Origin: Rickettsiales bacterium UBA2645
Lineage (GTDB): Bacteria; Pseudomonadota; Alphaproteobacteria; Rickettsiales; UBA1997
Direction of reading: 5' to 3'
DNA length: 13,657 nucleotides
NCBI GenBank assembly: GCA_002359655.1
Contig: DENL01000037.1
Span: forward strand, 1 to 13,657
Part shown: positions 6,423 through 13,105 of the stretch, in pieces
Numbering within the stretch: the first letter of the stretch is position 1
Layout: every line of letters begins with the position of its first letter
Made by a program: the position numbers and the translations under genes
The notes under the pieces: generated by a model
Seen by the model: the letters and a program-made list of their open reading frames with translations, nothing else
The model's database searches: none
What the model was told of the DNA's origin: nothing

Positions 6423-7775
6423 TTAAAGTTCTTTTGTTTGATTGTTATTTACTAAACTACTAATCGACTTAGCAGCCGTCTTTGAGCTTGGAGTTTTTTT
6501 ATTTGATTTATCTAATAACTTTTTAACTTCCACGGCCATTGCATCAACTGGATCAATAATATTTCCAGCCACAATCTCAGCCTTTTCGTAAGGCAAAGGT
6601 AGTTCGGTACAAGCAAAAATTACTGGAATATTGTTATTATTTAGCTCCTCTCTTATCTCTTTAATAACCTTGTTAATATTAAATTTAGCACCTTCTAACT
6701 TTCCAGCTTTTATATCAAAAATTGCTTGCATTATGATTTCTTGCTGAACTTCAGACGGGACTATGAAAGACTTAGAATCAGGAAATTTTTCTCTGCGAAA
6801 TTCTTCATAAATACCTTCACCACTATTTTCTGGCAAACCAACACCAACTGTTCTACTTGTACCAAGAATAATAAATCCTTCAACGCTACTATTTTGAGCC
6901 AAAACCGATTGACGAATATCAACAACTTTTTTCAAAGAACTTTTATCGCAAAACTCTGACAAGCGCTTGTGAGCAGTATTACAAGGTATAACTATCGAAG
7001 AAACTCCAATCTGATCTAAAAACCTAGTAGCGCTTGAGTAATGATTTATGTAGGAAGGGCCAACTTTCATTTCAAATAGATGCTTTCCTGGAGCACTATT
7101 AACACTGTAGTGAATATAGTTTAAACCTTGTTCGGCAAGTTTTTGACAAGCTATCGCACTAGCTAAAGGACCAGCTCCACCAAGAACTCCAACAAATTTT
7201 CTATCGTTTAAAATAGAGTATGGTTCAAGCTTTTTTCTTTGCTGAATTCTCTCTTTTCTATCCGCTTCGTCTTTTAAAAGATTTTTTAGAATTTCTGGCT
7301 GATCATTTTCGTGGCAATTAATTTTACTAAAAACCAAATTAGGGCGCCTACTCTTTTCCATATCAAGAGCTATATCAAGAGCCTTTTTTGCAAGATCTTT
7401 AATGTTAGTTTCCAAAAATAAAGCATTTACGCCAGTGCTATCATACGTCATTTCATCTAGTCTTGATTCACCAACTCTATCTGGTGCAACAATTATGTCA
7501 GATCCAAAATCATAGCATAATTTTACCTGATCAATAAACATTATTTTTTTCCCCACATTGTTTAAACCAATCGTCAACATATCTGGAAAATCTTGGTCAT
7601 TACTCAGACCTCTTGCATTACCGTATTGAACTATTTCTTTATTTAAATGAGCTACAGTCAATGGACTAAAGCCAACAATTCCAATAGTTGGAAGCTTCTT
7701 TGGTTTTAAATTTTCTAAAGCTGATTTTGTAATTTGAGTAGAAAAATTTCTGGCCAAATTAAGGCTTTTGGTCAT
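6423..7775 (-). CDS. Two-domain Asp/Glu racemase-like protein
   Basis: A 450-residue protein. The C-terminal domain (about 193-425, numbered with an in-frame TTG two codons upstream as residue 1) belongs to the aspartate/glutamate racemase superfamily. It has GVLGGAGPLAS near its start, the first catalytic Cys in VIPCNTAH (Cys267) and the second in FACTELPLP (Cys391), so the two-cysteine proton-exchange chemistry is preserved. The N-terminal part (about 30-150) looks like a second, degenerate copy of the first lobe: IGIVGFSPLT for the opening motif and IIVAPDRVGESRL where PCNTAH would be, with Asp in place of Cys. It therefore should not catalyse and may be structural or regulatory. The tail (425-452) is Ser/Lys/Asn-rich and probably disordered. 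Normal family length is about 230-280, so this is a clear fusion. A free D-amino-acid or cell-wall role is possible, but the substrate is unknown. ATG at 7775 is preferred to TTG at 7781. It lies downstream of the cloverleaf repeat and ends 3 bases before the kinase. Confidence 0.8.
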   Translation of the reverse strand: MTKSLNLARNFSTQITKSALENLKPKKLPTIGIVGFSPLTVAHLNKEIVQYGNARGLSNDQDFPDMLTIGLNNVGKKIMFIDQVKLCYDFGSDIIVAPDRVGESRLDEMTYDSTGVNALFLETNIKDLAKKALDIALDMEKSRRPNLVFSKINCHENDQPEILKNLLKDEADRKERIQQRKKLEPYSILNDRKFVGVLGGAGPLASAIACQKLAEQGLNYIHYSVNSAPGKHLFEMKVGPSYINHYSSATRFLDQIGVSSIVIPCNTAHKRLSEFCDKSSLKKVVDIRQSVLAQNSSVEGFIILGTSRTVGVGLPENSGEGIYEEFRREKFPDSKSFIVPSEVQQEIIMQAIFDIKAGKLEGAKFNINKVIKEIREELNNNNIPVIFACTELPLPYEKAEIVAGNIIDPVDAMAVEVKKLLDKSNKKTPSSKTAAKSISSLVNNNQTKEL

Positions 7776-7792
7776 TTCCAATATAAATTATT

Positions 7793-7881
7793 TTATTCCT
7801 TCGGGATACGGAAACGCGACACAAGTCTCGCCTCGCCTTGCAGGGAACTCCATCCCGTATGTCAACGGGACATACGGGAAT
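7793..7881 (+). repeat. Cloverleaf-type palindromic repeat, copy 1 (decayed)
   Basis: An 89-nt element, 82/89 identical to the reverse complement of 11096-11184. Its strongest stem is CCCGTATGTC (7854-7863) with GACATACGGG (7869-7878), 10 bp around a 5-nt loop. The other two hairpins seen in copy 2 carry mismatches here, and the closing stem (TTATTCC with GGAATTA) pairs only in part. It fills nearly all the space between the second carrier-like gene and the racemase-like gene. It is markedly more GC-rich than its surroundings. Confidence 0.9.
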
Positions 7882-8735
7882 TATTTTGATGTTCGTTGCA
7901 CTTTTGAATCCATAACTTTTTTTGCCTCTGCGCCTTTCGGAGAAAAAGATGGCGAATTGTCCGCAAAAATTTTCTGAATTTCTTTAGTTAAAAATTCAGT
8001 AGTTTGCGCAGATAAAATAATTGAAGAAGCACCAATCGAAAGAGGCCTTACTTTCCAACCAGCGGAGAGAATTTTTGGCTTTTCACAAACTTTCTTTAGA
8101 GTTGCTTTCCAAGTTTCTTCCCAAGTTTTATTTGGTGAATTCTCTACAACTAAAATGCCGATATTATTTATTGGCGTCGTTAAAGTTCCGCTGCCAACGC
8201 CGTACAAAAACTTTGTCACTAAAGAGTCATTAGCATTACTATTTATAGCAGACCAAGATAAAAAATCACGACAAAAAAAGGGAGCGAAAGCTTTCGCGGT
8301 AGCAGTTATTATATCTTTTCTAGCAATTTCAACTCCCAGCAATTTCATAGTTTTAAGCAATGCATTTACTTCTAAAGGAACTCCCAAAGTTGTGTCTGCA
8401 AAGGCTGTAGATAAATTAATTACAAATTGCGGAGAGTCGCGTTCTTGTAAAATTTTTCTGATCGACAAACAGGGATAAACCACAAATCCTTGCTGCAATA
8501 GCTTTGAAGATAAGCCGTTGGTAAAAACTGAAAAGTTAAGTGCAGATTTATTATGCAGATTAATTGCATTGATATTTGTGGCGGCATTTCTTTGTAAAGA
8601 ATTAAAAAAGATTTGCGCGGCATTAACAAATGAAGAAAAATTTTTATTAATAGCTTCAGACTCAACTAAACTCAAAGGTCTAAACTCTTCAGAATCTTTA
8701 TCAGCTTGGTTATCTTTTGACATTGTTGTTTGCAT
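7881..8735 (-). CDS. Carrier-like membrane protein, second of a paralogous pair
   Basis: A 284-residue protein, not recognised by name, with a layout resembling the mitochondrial carrier family (MCF). It shows repeated units of a helix ending in a Pro-acidic type motif, a linker, and a second Gly-rich helix. VPLEV (119-123) and TTPIN (186-190) sit where MCF proteins have P-x-[DE]. GWKVRPLSIGASSIILSAQT (226-245) is very like an MCF even-numbered helix. The basic residues of the full signature are missing, and only about two units are clear. It aligns throughout with the upstream gene (for example GVGSGTLTTPINN with GIAGILTNPVDSA). Its start overlaps the end of that gene by 26 bases, indicating coupled translation; an in-frame ATG at 8723 is an alternative start. 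The charged tails (1-30 and 260-284) are probably soluble. A transport or host-directed role is inference. Confidence 0.55.
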   Translation of the reverse strand: MQTTMSKDNQADKDSEEFRPLSLVESEAINKNFSSFVNAAQIFFNSLQRNAATNINAINLHNKSALNFSVFTNGLSSKLLQQGFVVYPCLSIRKILQERDSPQFVINLSTAFADTTLGVPLEVNALLKTMKLLGVEIARKDIITATAKAFAPFFCRDFLSWSAINSNANDSLVTKFLYGVGSGTLTTPINNIGILVVENSPNKTWEETWKATLKKVCEKPKILSAGWKVRPLSIGASSIILSAQTTEFLTKEIQKIFADNSPSFSPKGAEAKKVMDSKVQRTSK

Positions 8736-9741
8736 TTTGTTTATCAGCTAATGGCTTGGCTAAGACCTTGGATTCAAATGGCTGAATTGAGCTACTTGGC
8801 AATTTTTTTTCTTCTCTATTTTCAGCACCTCCTCTATCGGCAACATTGTTTTGAAAAATATTCCAAAGCCCACTTATACCTTCCATATACTTAGAAAATC
8901 CTTCTTCCAAAGCATCTGATGCTTGTTTAGAAAAAATCAAAGAAGCGCCTCCAACTCCAAGAACTCTCAGCGTCGCACCATTAAGCGTGTTAGCAACAAC
9001 TTTAGTAAATCTTAAATAAGGAGAAGAGCCCTTTAATTCTGAAGCGATAAAATGATTCCAAGTATTGCGATAAATTTCGGTCAGTGGCGTTCCATCTTTC
9101 GCAATCGAAGTTTCGTAAGCCATAATGTTAATTGCGCTATCAACGGGATTGGTCAGTATTCCAGCAATGCCCGCAGTCATGATTTTTTTTTCTAGCGGAT
9201 CATTTTTATTCTGTCCAAAAACTGCTTGGGCATAAATATTATTTCTAAGCAGAACAAGTGGCGTTATGCAAACAGCAACTTGAGGAGCTTTTTTCCAAAA
9301 ATTTAAATCGATTCCGCTCTCTTTTGCCTTATCCAAAACTGGCTGCTTAAAACCACTAACTTCAAAAAAACAGCCAGCCGTTGTCATCCAAAGTGCAGTT
9401 AAACTTTCAGATATTTTTTTTGTTTCACCTTCTTTGGAACTAACTCGATTGTAATACATTGGCAAGCCTTGAGTCAAAGCTTGCAAAGTAAATCTGTGGG
9501 GCAAGCCGCTAAGAATCATCAAAGGATTTTTTTTAAAGCGATTTAACAATTCATTCGTGTTTTCGCCATTGTTAACACCAAGTCTTAAATTACCCAAAAT
9601 CTGACGCTGAGCAGAATTTAAAGTTACTTGAGTGGCAATCGATGCCGCAGTGATAAATGAGGATCGATCTTTTGCTGAAGCTGGTTCTACATCTTTTTCA
9701 GAAAGAATAATTTCGCTTTTTTGATTCGATTTGTTTTCCAT
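8710..9741 (-). CDS. Carrier-like membrane protein, first of a paralogous pair
   Basis: A 343-residue protein, unnamed, homologous over most of its length to the next gene. A hydrophilic N-terminus (1-65) is followed by about six amphipathic or hydrophobic helices between 70 and 285, then a charged tail of about 45 residues. The clearest MCF-like unit is GIAGILTNPVDSAINIM (191-207), with Pro199 and Asp201 as P-x-D. It continues with a linker, EIYRNTWNHFIASELKG (222-238) and the Gly-rich helix GATLRVLGVGGASLIFSKQA (255-274). This reproduces the order odd helix, matrix helix, even helix of a carrier repeat. The consensus basic residues after P-x-D are absent, so it is a divergent or non-transporting member at best. 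It is the first gene of the minus-strand array, starting with ATG at 9741, 136 bases from hemW. Bacterial MCF-like proteins are rare; the Legionella effector LncP is the precedent I know. Fold prediction would decide this. Confidence 0.55.
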   Translation of the reverse strand: MENKSNQKSEIILSEKDVEPASAKDRSSFITAASIATQVTLNSAQRQILGNLRLGVNNGENTNELLNRFKKNPLMILSGLPHRFTLQALTQGLPMYYNRVSSKEGETKKISESLTALWMTTAGCFFEVSGFKQPVLDKAKESGIDLNFWKKAPQVAVCITPLVLLRNNIYAQAVFGQNKNDPLEKKIMTAGIAGILTNPVDSAINIMAYETSIAKDGTPLTEIYRNTWNHFIASELKGSSPYLRFTKVVANTLNGATLRVLGVGGASLIFSKQASDALEEGFSKYMEGISGLWNIFQNNVADRGGAENREEKKLPSSSIQPFESKVLAKPLADKQNANNNVKR

Positions 9742-9877
9742 ATTTACAACTTAAATTAGAACTTCATCCACCCCAAGAAAGGTGAAGTGACATGAGCATT
9801 ATTCGCTTATTAGAAAAGCTCATCTCGCATGTTAAAAAAACACAAAAAAATTTATAAAAATTTTTTACTAATAAAAC

Positions 9878-11050
9878 TTATTTAGCGATTACTGCTTCAG
9901 AAACTTTATTGATTATTTGATTTGTTAACAGACGAGACTTCTCAGCAATTTTTATATTATCTGGCGAAAGCTTTATCAGACCTTGTTTCTCAAGCTTTTG
10001 CAACTTTTCTAAATCAAAAATCTGCTCTAACTTTTTGCAAAAATGATCGATAAAAATTTTATCGTTAATTCCATCAGACAAACGTAGTCCCATTAAAATC
10101 AACTCTTCCAACAATTCTTGCGCAGAAATTTTTTCGATTTTTTGAATTCCTGCAGAAAAGTTTTTTACTTTTTCTAACCAAGAAATTGGCTCGTGAATCA
10201 TCATAATTGCTGACCTTGCAACTTCGCCTTCCAAATAAATTCGTGAATGCGCACCTGCACCAATTCCTAAATAATCGCCACCTTGCCAATAAACCAAATT
10301 ATGTTGGCACTGATAATTTTTTTTGGCGTAATTTGAAATTTCATAAAGCTGCAAACCAGCTTTGGCAGTGACTTCGTTGGTCATTTCATAAAATTCTGCA
10401 CTCAAATTTTCATCGGGCATTAGAAATTCTTGACGGGCAAATTGAGCGAAAAATTTTGTGCCCTTTTCGATTGTTAGCTGATAAAGCGAAAGATGTTTAG
10501 TGCCAAAATCAATAGCGCGCGAAAGCTCTTCTTTCCAAGCTGCAAGACTTTGCTTTGGTCTGGCATAAATTAAATCGAAAGAAAAATTATCAAAAATTTT
10601 TGCCGCAATTTCGATAGTTTGAATTGCTTCTTTAGCAGAATGATTGCGACCTAAAAATTTTAAATCTTCGTCGTTAAGCGACTGAATTCCCATCGAAAGC
10701 CTATTAATTCCGGCATGGCGCAACTCTTTGAATTTCAAGCCTTCTGACGATGTTGGATTAGCTTCTAAAGTTATCTCACAATGCTGATCAATCTGCCAAA
10801 GTTGTGAGATCTTTTTTAAAATCCCTGCAACTAAAAAAATTGGCATTAGTGAAGGAGTGCCTCCGCCAAAAAAAATTGTCACAACTTTTCTTTTACCAAT
10901 TTTTGCTGCAAAAAATTCTAATTCTTTTTCGTAAGCGCGCAGAAAAATTTTATGATCAACTTCCTCACGCACGTGCGAATTAAAATCGCAGTAAGGGCAT
11001 TTTGACTTACAAAATGGGTAATGAATGTAGATTGATAAAGCTTTGCTCAC
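9878..11050 (-). CDS. hemW: HemW, radical-SAM heme chaperone
   Basis: A 390-residue member of the HemN/HemW family. The radical-SAM cluster motif is YPFCKSKCPYCDF with Cys14, Cys18 and Cys21. The lack of a further Cys two residues on (Asp-Phe instead) places it with HemW, not with the coproporphyrinogen dehydrogenase HemN. GGGTPS (62-67) and EANPTS (96-101) are the usual SAM-binding and core motifs, and a HemN C-terminal-type domain follows (about 300-370, with ELILMGLRLSDG). HemW binds heme and is thought to deliver it to respiratory enzymes; its presence fits hemB and the iron permease next door. The start is GTG at 11050 with AAGG about 6 bases upstream, one of the few clear ribosome sites here. 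A Fur-box-like palindrome lies 26 bases upstream of the start, in the region shared with the divergent permease. Confidence 0.95.
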   Translation of the reverse strand: MSKALSIYIHYPFCKSKCPYCDFNSHVREEVDHKIFLRAYEKELEFFAAKIGKRKVVTIFFGGGTPSLMPIFLVAGILKKISQLWQIDQHCEITLEANPTSSEGLKFKELRHAGINRLSMGIQSLNDEDLKFLGRNHSAKEAIQTIEIAAKIFDNFSFDLIYARPKQSLAAWKEELSRAIDFGTKHLSLYQLTIEKGTKFFAQFARQEFLMPDENLSAEFYEMTNEVTAKAGLQLYEISNYAKKNYQCQHNLVYWQGGDYLGIGAGAHSRIYLEGEVARSAIMMIHEPISWLEKVKNFSAGIQKIEKISAQELLEELILMGLRLSDGINDKIFIDHFCKKLEQIFDLEKLQKLEKQGLIKLSPDNIKIAEKSRLLTNQIINKVSEAVIAK

Positions 11051-11075
11051 AATTGCCTTGAACTAAATTAAATTT

Positions 11076-11090
11076 TGATAGAAATTATCA
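11076..11090. promoter_or_regulatory. Fur-box-like palindrome between hemW and iron permease
   Basis: TGATAGAAATTATCA matches the 7-1-7 Fur consensus TGATAAT-N-ATTATCA at 12 of 14 defined positions, with TGATA/TATCA as perfect outer arms. It sits between two divergent genes, one of which encodes a ferrous/ferric permease, where iron control is expected. An AT-rich genome will contain such palindromes by chance, so this is a candidate only. Confidence 0.45.
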
Positions 11091-11093
11091 TTC

Positions 11094-11184
11094 TTATTCC
11101 CGTATGTCCCTTTGACATACGGGATGGGGTTCCCCGCAAGGCGGGGCGCGACCCGTGTCGCGTTTCCGTATCCCGAAGGAATAA
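11094..11184 (-). repeat. Cloverleaf-type palindromic repeat, copy 2 (well preserved)
   Basis: Inverted relative to copy 1. The ends TTATTCC (11094-11100) and GGAATAA (11178-11184) are perfectly complementary over 7 bp. Inside are three hairpins: CCCGTATGTC/GACATACGGG (11099-11108 and 11114-11123; its first 2 bp overlap the closing stem), CCCCGC-AAG-GCGGGG (11132-11146) and CGCGAC-CCGT-GTCGCG (11147-11162). The strand can therefore fold as a four-stem cloverleaf. It lies between the Fur-box-like site and the permease start. Confidence 0.9.
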
Positions 11185-11222
11185 AGGACTTCTTATTTTT
11201 TCCTAAAAAAATTATCAAAAAA

Positions 11223-12023
11223 ATGTTACAAATCGCAATCGTAGTTTTTCGCGAGATCTTAGAAATTTCTTTGATCGTCGGAATTTTAACCACCGCAACC
11301 AAAGAAATTCACGGTCGCACAAAATGGATCTTAAGCGGCTTAGGACTTGGCTTTTTGGGCTCTTTGATTCTGGCATTATTTACCGATAAAATTTCTGAAA
11401 GTCTGGACGGCATGGGTCAAGAATTTTTCAACGGCCTGATTTTAATTGCAGCCGCAGTGATGATTGGCTGGACAGTGTTGTGGATGCAAAAGCATGCCAA
11501 GTCTATTTCAGGAGAATTAAAGCGCTTGAGCAATTCTGTACGCGAAGGCAAAAAACCACTCTATGTTTTATTGGTTGTAGTTTTTTTATCAGTGCTGCGT
11601 GAAAGCGCCGAGATCGTTTTATTTACCTACAGCTACTACGTTTCTGGCACTAATGTCACCGATATTACAGTTGGTTTAATAGTTGGAATCGCTTCAGGAT
11701 CAGCAGTTGGAGTTGCGCTTTACTTCGGCATTTTAAAAGCCTTTGGCAAATATTTTTTTATCGTCACCACTTGGCTTTTGATTTTTTTATCAGCCGGAAT
11801 TGCCGCGCAAGGAATTGGTTTTTGGATCAATGCCGGAGTAACTCCTGCCTTACTCAATCCTGTCTTTGATGCTTCAGAAATTTTATCGCAGCAAAGTTAT
11901 TTCGGAAAATTTTTACACATCTTTTTTGGCTACATCGATCAACCAGCCGGCTCGCAATTGATTGCTTATTTAGGCACTCTCACAGTTCTAATTTTAGGAC
12001 TTCGCGTTGCCAAAAAAATGTAA
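11223..12023 (+). CDS. FTR1-family iron permease
   Basis: A 266-residue inner-membrane protein with seven or so hydrophobic segments. It carries both R-E-x-x-E iron-binding motifs of the FTR1/EfeU family: FREILEIS (Arg10, Glu11, Glu14) in the first helix and LRESAEIV (Arg126, Glu127, Glu130) in the fourth. Family length is about 270-280, so it is complete. Members import iron, usually together with a periplasmic oxidase or EfeO/EfeB-type partner; no partner is encoded here. The start is ATG at 11223. The frame is open upstream through the cloverleaf repeat to a TTG at 11112, but that extension would read repeat sequence and hide the first helix. No Shine-Dalgarno is visible (an A-run precedes the ATG). 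Its stop (12021-12023) abuts that of hemB on the other strand. Confidence 0.92.
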   Translation: MLQIAIVVFREILEISLIVGILTTATKEIHGRTKWILSGLGLGFLGSLILALFTDKISESLDGMGQEFFNGLILIAAAVMIGWTVLWMQKHAKSISGELKRLSNSVREGKKPLYVLLVVVFLSVLRESAEIVLFTYSYYVSGTNVTDITVGLIVGIASGSAVGVALYFGILKAFGKYFFIVTTWLLIFLSAGIAAQGIGFWINAGVTPALLNPVFDASEILSQQSYFGKFLHIFFGYIDQPAGSQLIAYLGTLTVLILGLRVAKKM

Positions 12024-13031
12024 TTATTGCTTTATTTTTTTCACCGCTTCAATAGCGCCGTAGCTTATAACCGCTGAAGCGCCAGCTCTTTTAAAAGCAA
12101 TTAAACTTTCAAGAAAAGCAGCGTCAAAATCAAAAGCACCGTTTTTTGCCGCATGTTTCAACATCGCATATTCACCGCTAACTTGATAAGAAATTATTGG
12201 CAGTTTGAAATTATGCGCAGCTTGCGAAACAATGTCTAAGTAAGGCATTCCCGGTTTTATAATAATCATGTCAGCGCCTTCTTTCACGTCCATTTCAATT
12301 TCACGCAAGCTTTCAAAAGAATTTCTGAAATCCATTTGATAAGTTTTTTTGTCTGACTTTTTTAAGTTTGATGCCGATCCAACCGCATCTCTAAAAGGCC
12401 CGTAAAAACTTGAAGCGAACTTCACTGCGTAAGACAACAAAGAAATATCAATAAAACCTTGGTCATCAAGCGCGTCACGAATCACGCCGATTCTGCCATC
12501 CATCATATCAGAAGGTGCGATCATGTCGCAGCCTGCTTCAGCTTGTACCAAAGCTTGGGCGCATAAAATTTCAATTGTTGCATCATTTTCGATCTCACCT
12601 TTCTGATTTAAAATTCCGTCGTGACCGTGAGAAGTATAAGGATCAAGCGCCACATCAGTAATCACGCCAATTTCTGGCACAGCATTTTTGATTGCAGCAA
12701 TTGTGCGACACATCAAATTTTTTGAATTTATCGCCTCTTTTCCAACTGAGTTTTTTAGTTTTTGATCAATCACAGGAAACAGCATCAAAGCAGGAATGCC
12801 AAGGCTGTGAGCTTCTTTAGCTTTTTTCACAATTCCGTCAATTGACAGGCGAGAAACATCTGGCAAAGAAGTGATTTTTTCTTCTTTGTTTTTTCCTTCG
12901 ATGACAAAAAGTGGTAAAATTAAATCTTTAGCAGTGAAGCTGAATTGAGCAGTTAAATCACGAATCCACTTCGTTTTACGATTGCGTCTCAAACGAGTTT
13001 GGGGAAATTGTCCAACTGAAAAATTTGTCAT
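12024..13031 (-). CDS. hemB: Delta-aminolevulinic acid dehydratase (porphobilinogen synthase)
   Basis: A 335-residue enzyme condensing two 5-aminolevulinate molecules into porphobilinogen, the second common step of heme synthesis, in the cytosol. The two active-site lysines are Lys229 in DKKTYQMD and Lys259 in IIIKPGMPYLD, the latter forming the Schiff base. The metal site reads DVALDPYTSHGHDG (126-139), with Asp in place of the three Cys of zinc enzymes, so it is of the magnesium-dependent type common in alphaproteobacteria. Length is normal. The start is ATG at 13031 without a clear ribosome site. It converges on the iron permease with no intergenic space and diverges from trpC across 74 bases, which must hold both promoters; I could not pick convincing hexamers. 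Confidence 0.97.
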   Translation of the reverse strand: MTNFSVGQFPQTRLRRNRKTKWIRDLTAQFSFTAKDLILPLFVIEGKNKEEKITSLPDVSRLSIDGIVKKAKEAHSLGIPALMLFPVIDQKLKNSVGKEAINSKNLMCRTIAAIKNAVPEIGVITDVALDPYTSHGHDGILNQKGEIENDATIEILCAQALVQAEAGCDMIAPSDMMDGRIGVIRDALDDQGFIDISLLSYAVKFASSFYGPFRDAVGSASNLKKSDKKTYQMDFRNSFESLREIEMDVKEGADMIIIKPGMPYLDIVSQAAHNFKLPIISYQVSGEYAMLKHAAKNGAFDFDAAFLESLIAFKRAGASAVISYGAIEAVKKIKQ

Positions 13032-13105
13032 ATTATTTGAAATTCACATTTTCGGAAATTAGCTTCAAGCAACGCCAGAATAATCTTCACTCTCTTTAAC
13101 TTTCC

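Noticed and set aside
7768..7977. Plus-strand frame across repeat copy 1, and the similar minus-strand frame at 11063-11302 across copy 2
   Set aside because: Their only shared part is the repeat itself; flanking parts are antisense to or between real genes.
8155..8665. Several frames within the second carrier-like gene on both strands
   Set aside because: The minus-strand 284-residue frame overlaps its neighbour in an operon-like way and aligns with its paralogue; the others show no such support.
9742..9877. Short inverted repeats (ATGAGC…GCTCAT and an ACTTCA…TGAAGT pair) between hemW and the first carrier-like gene
   Set aside because: The stems are short with large or imperfect loops and no T-run in the right place; there is not enough to call a terminator or operator.
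11112..11117. Perfect TTGACA within repeat copy 2 as a -35 box for the permease
   Set aside because: No -10-like hexamer occurs at 16-18 bp, where the sequence is GC-rich hairpin.
11112..11222. TTG-started N-terminal extension of the iron permease
   Set aside because: It is translated from the cloverleaf repeat and would put 37 foreign residues before the first iron-binding helix; ATG at 11223 gives normal family length.
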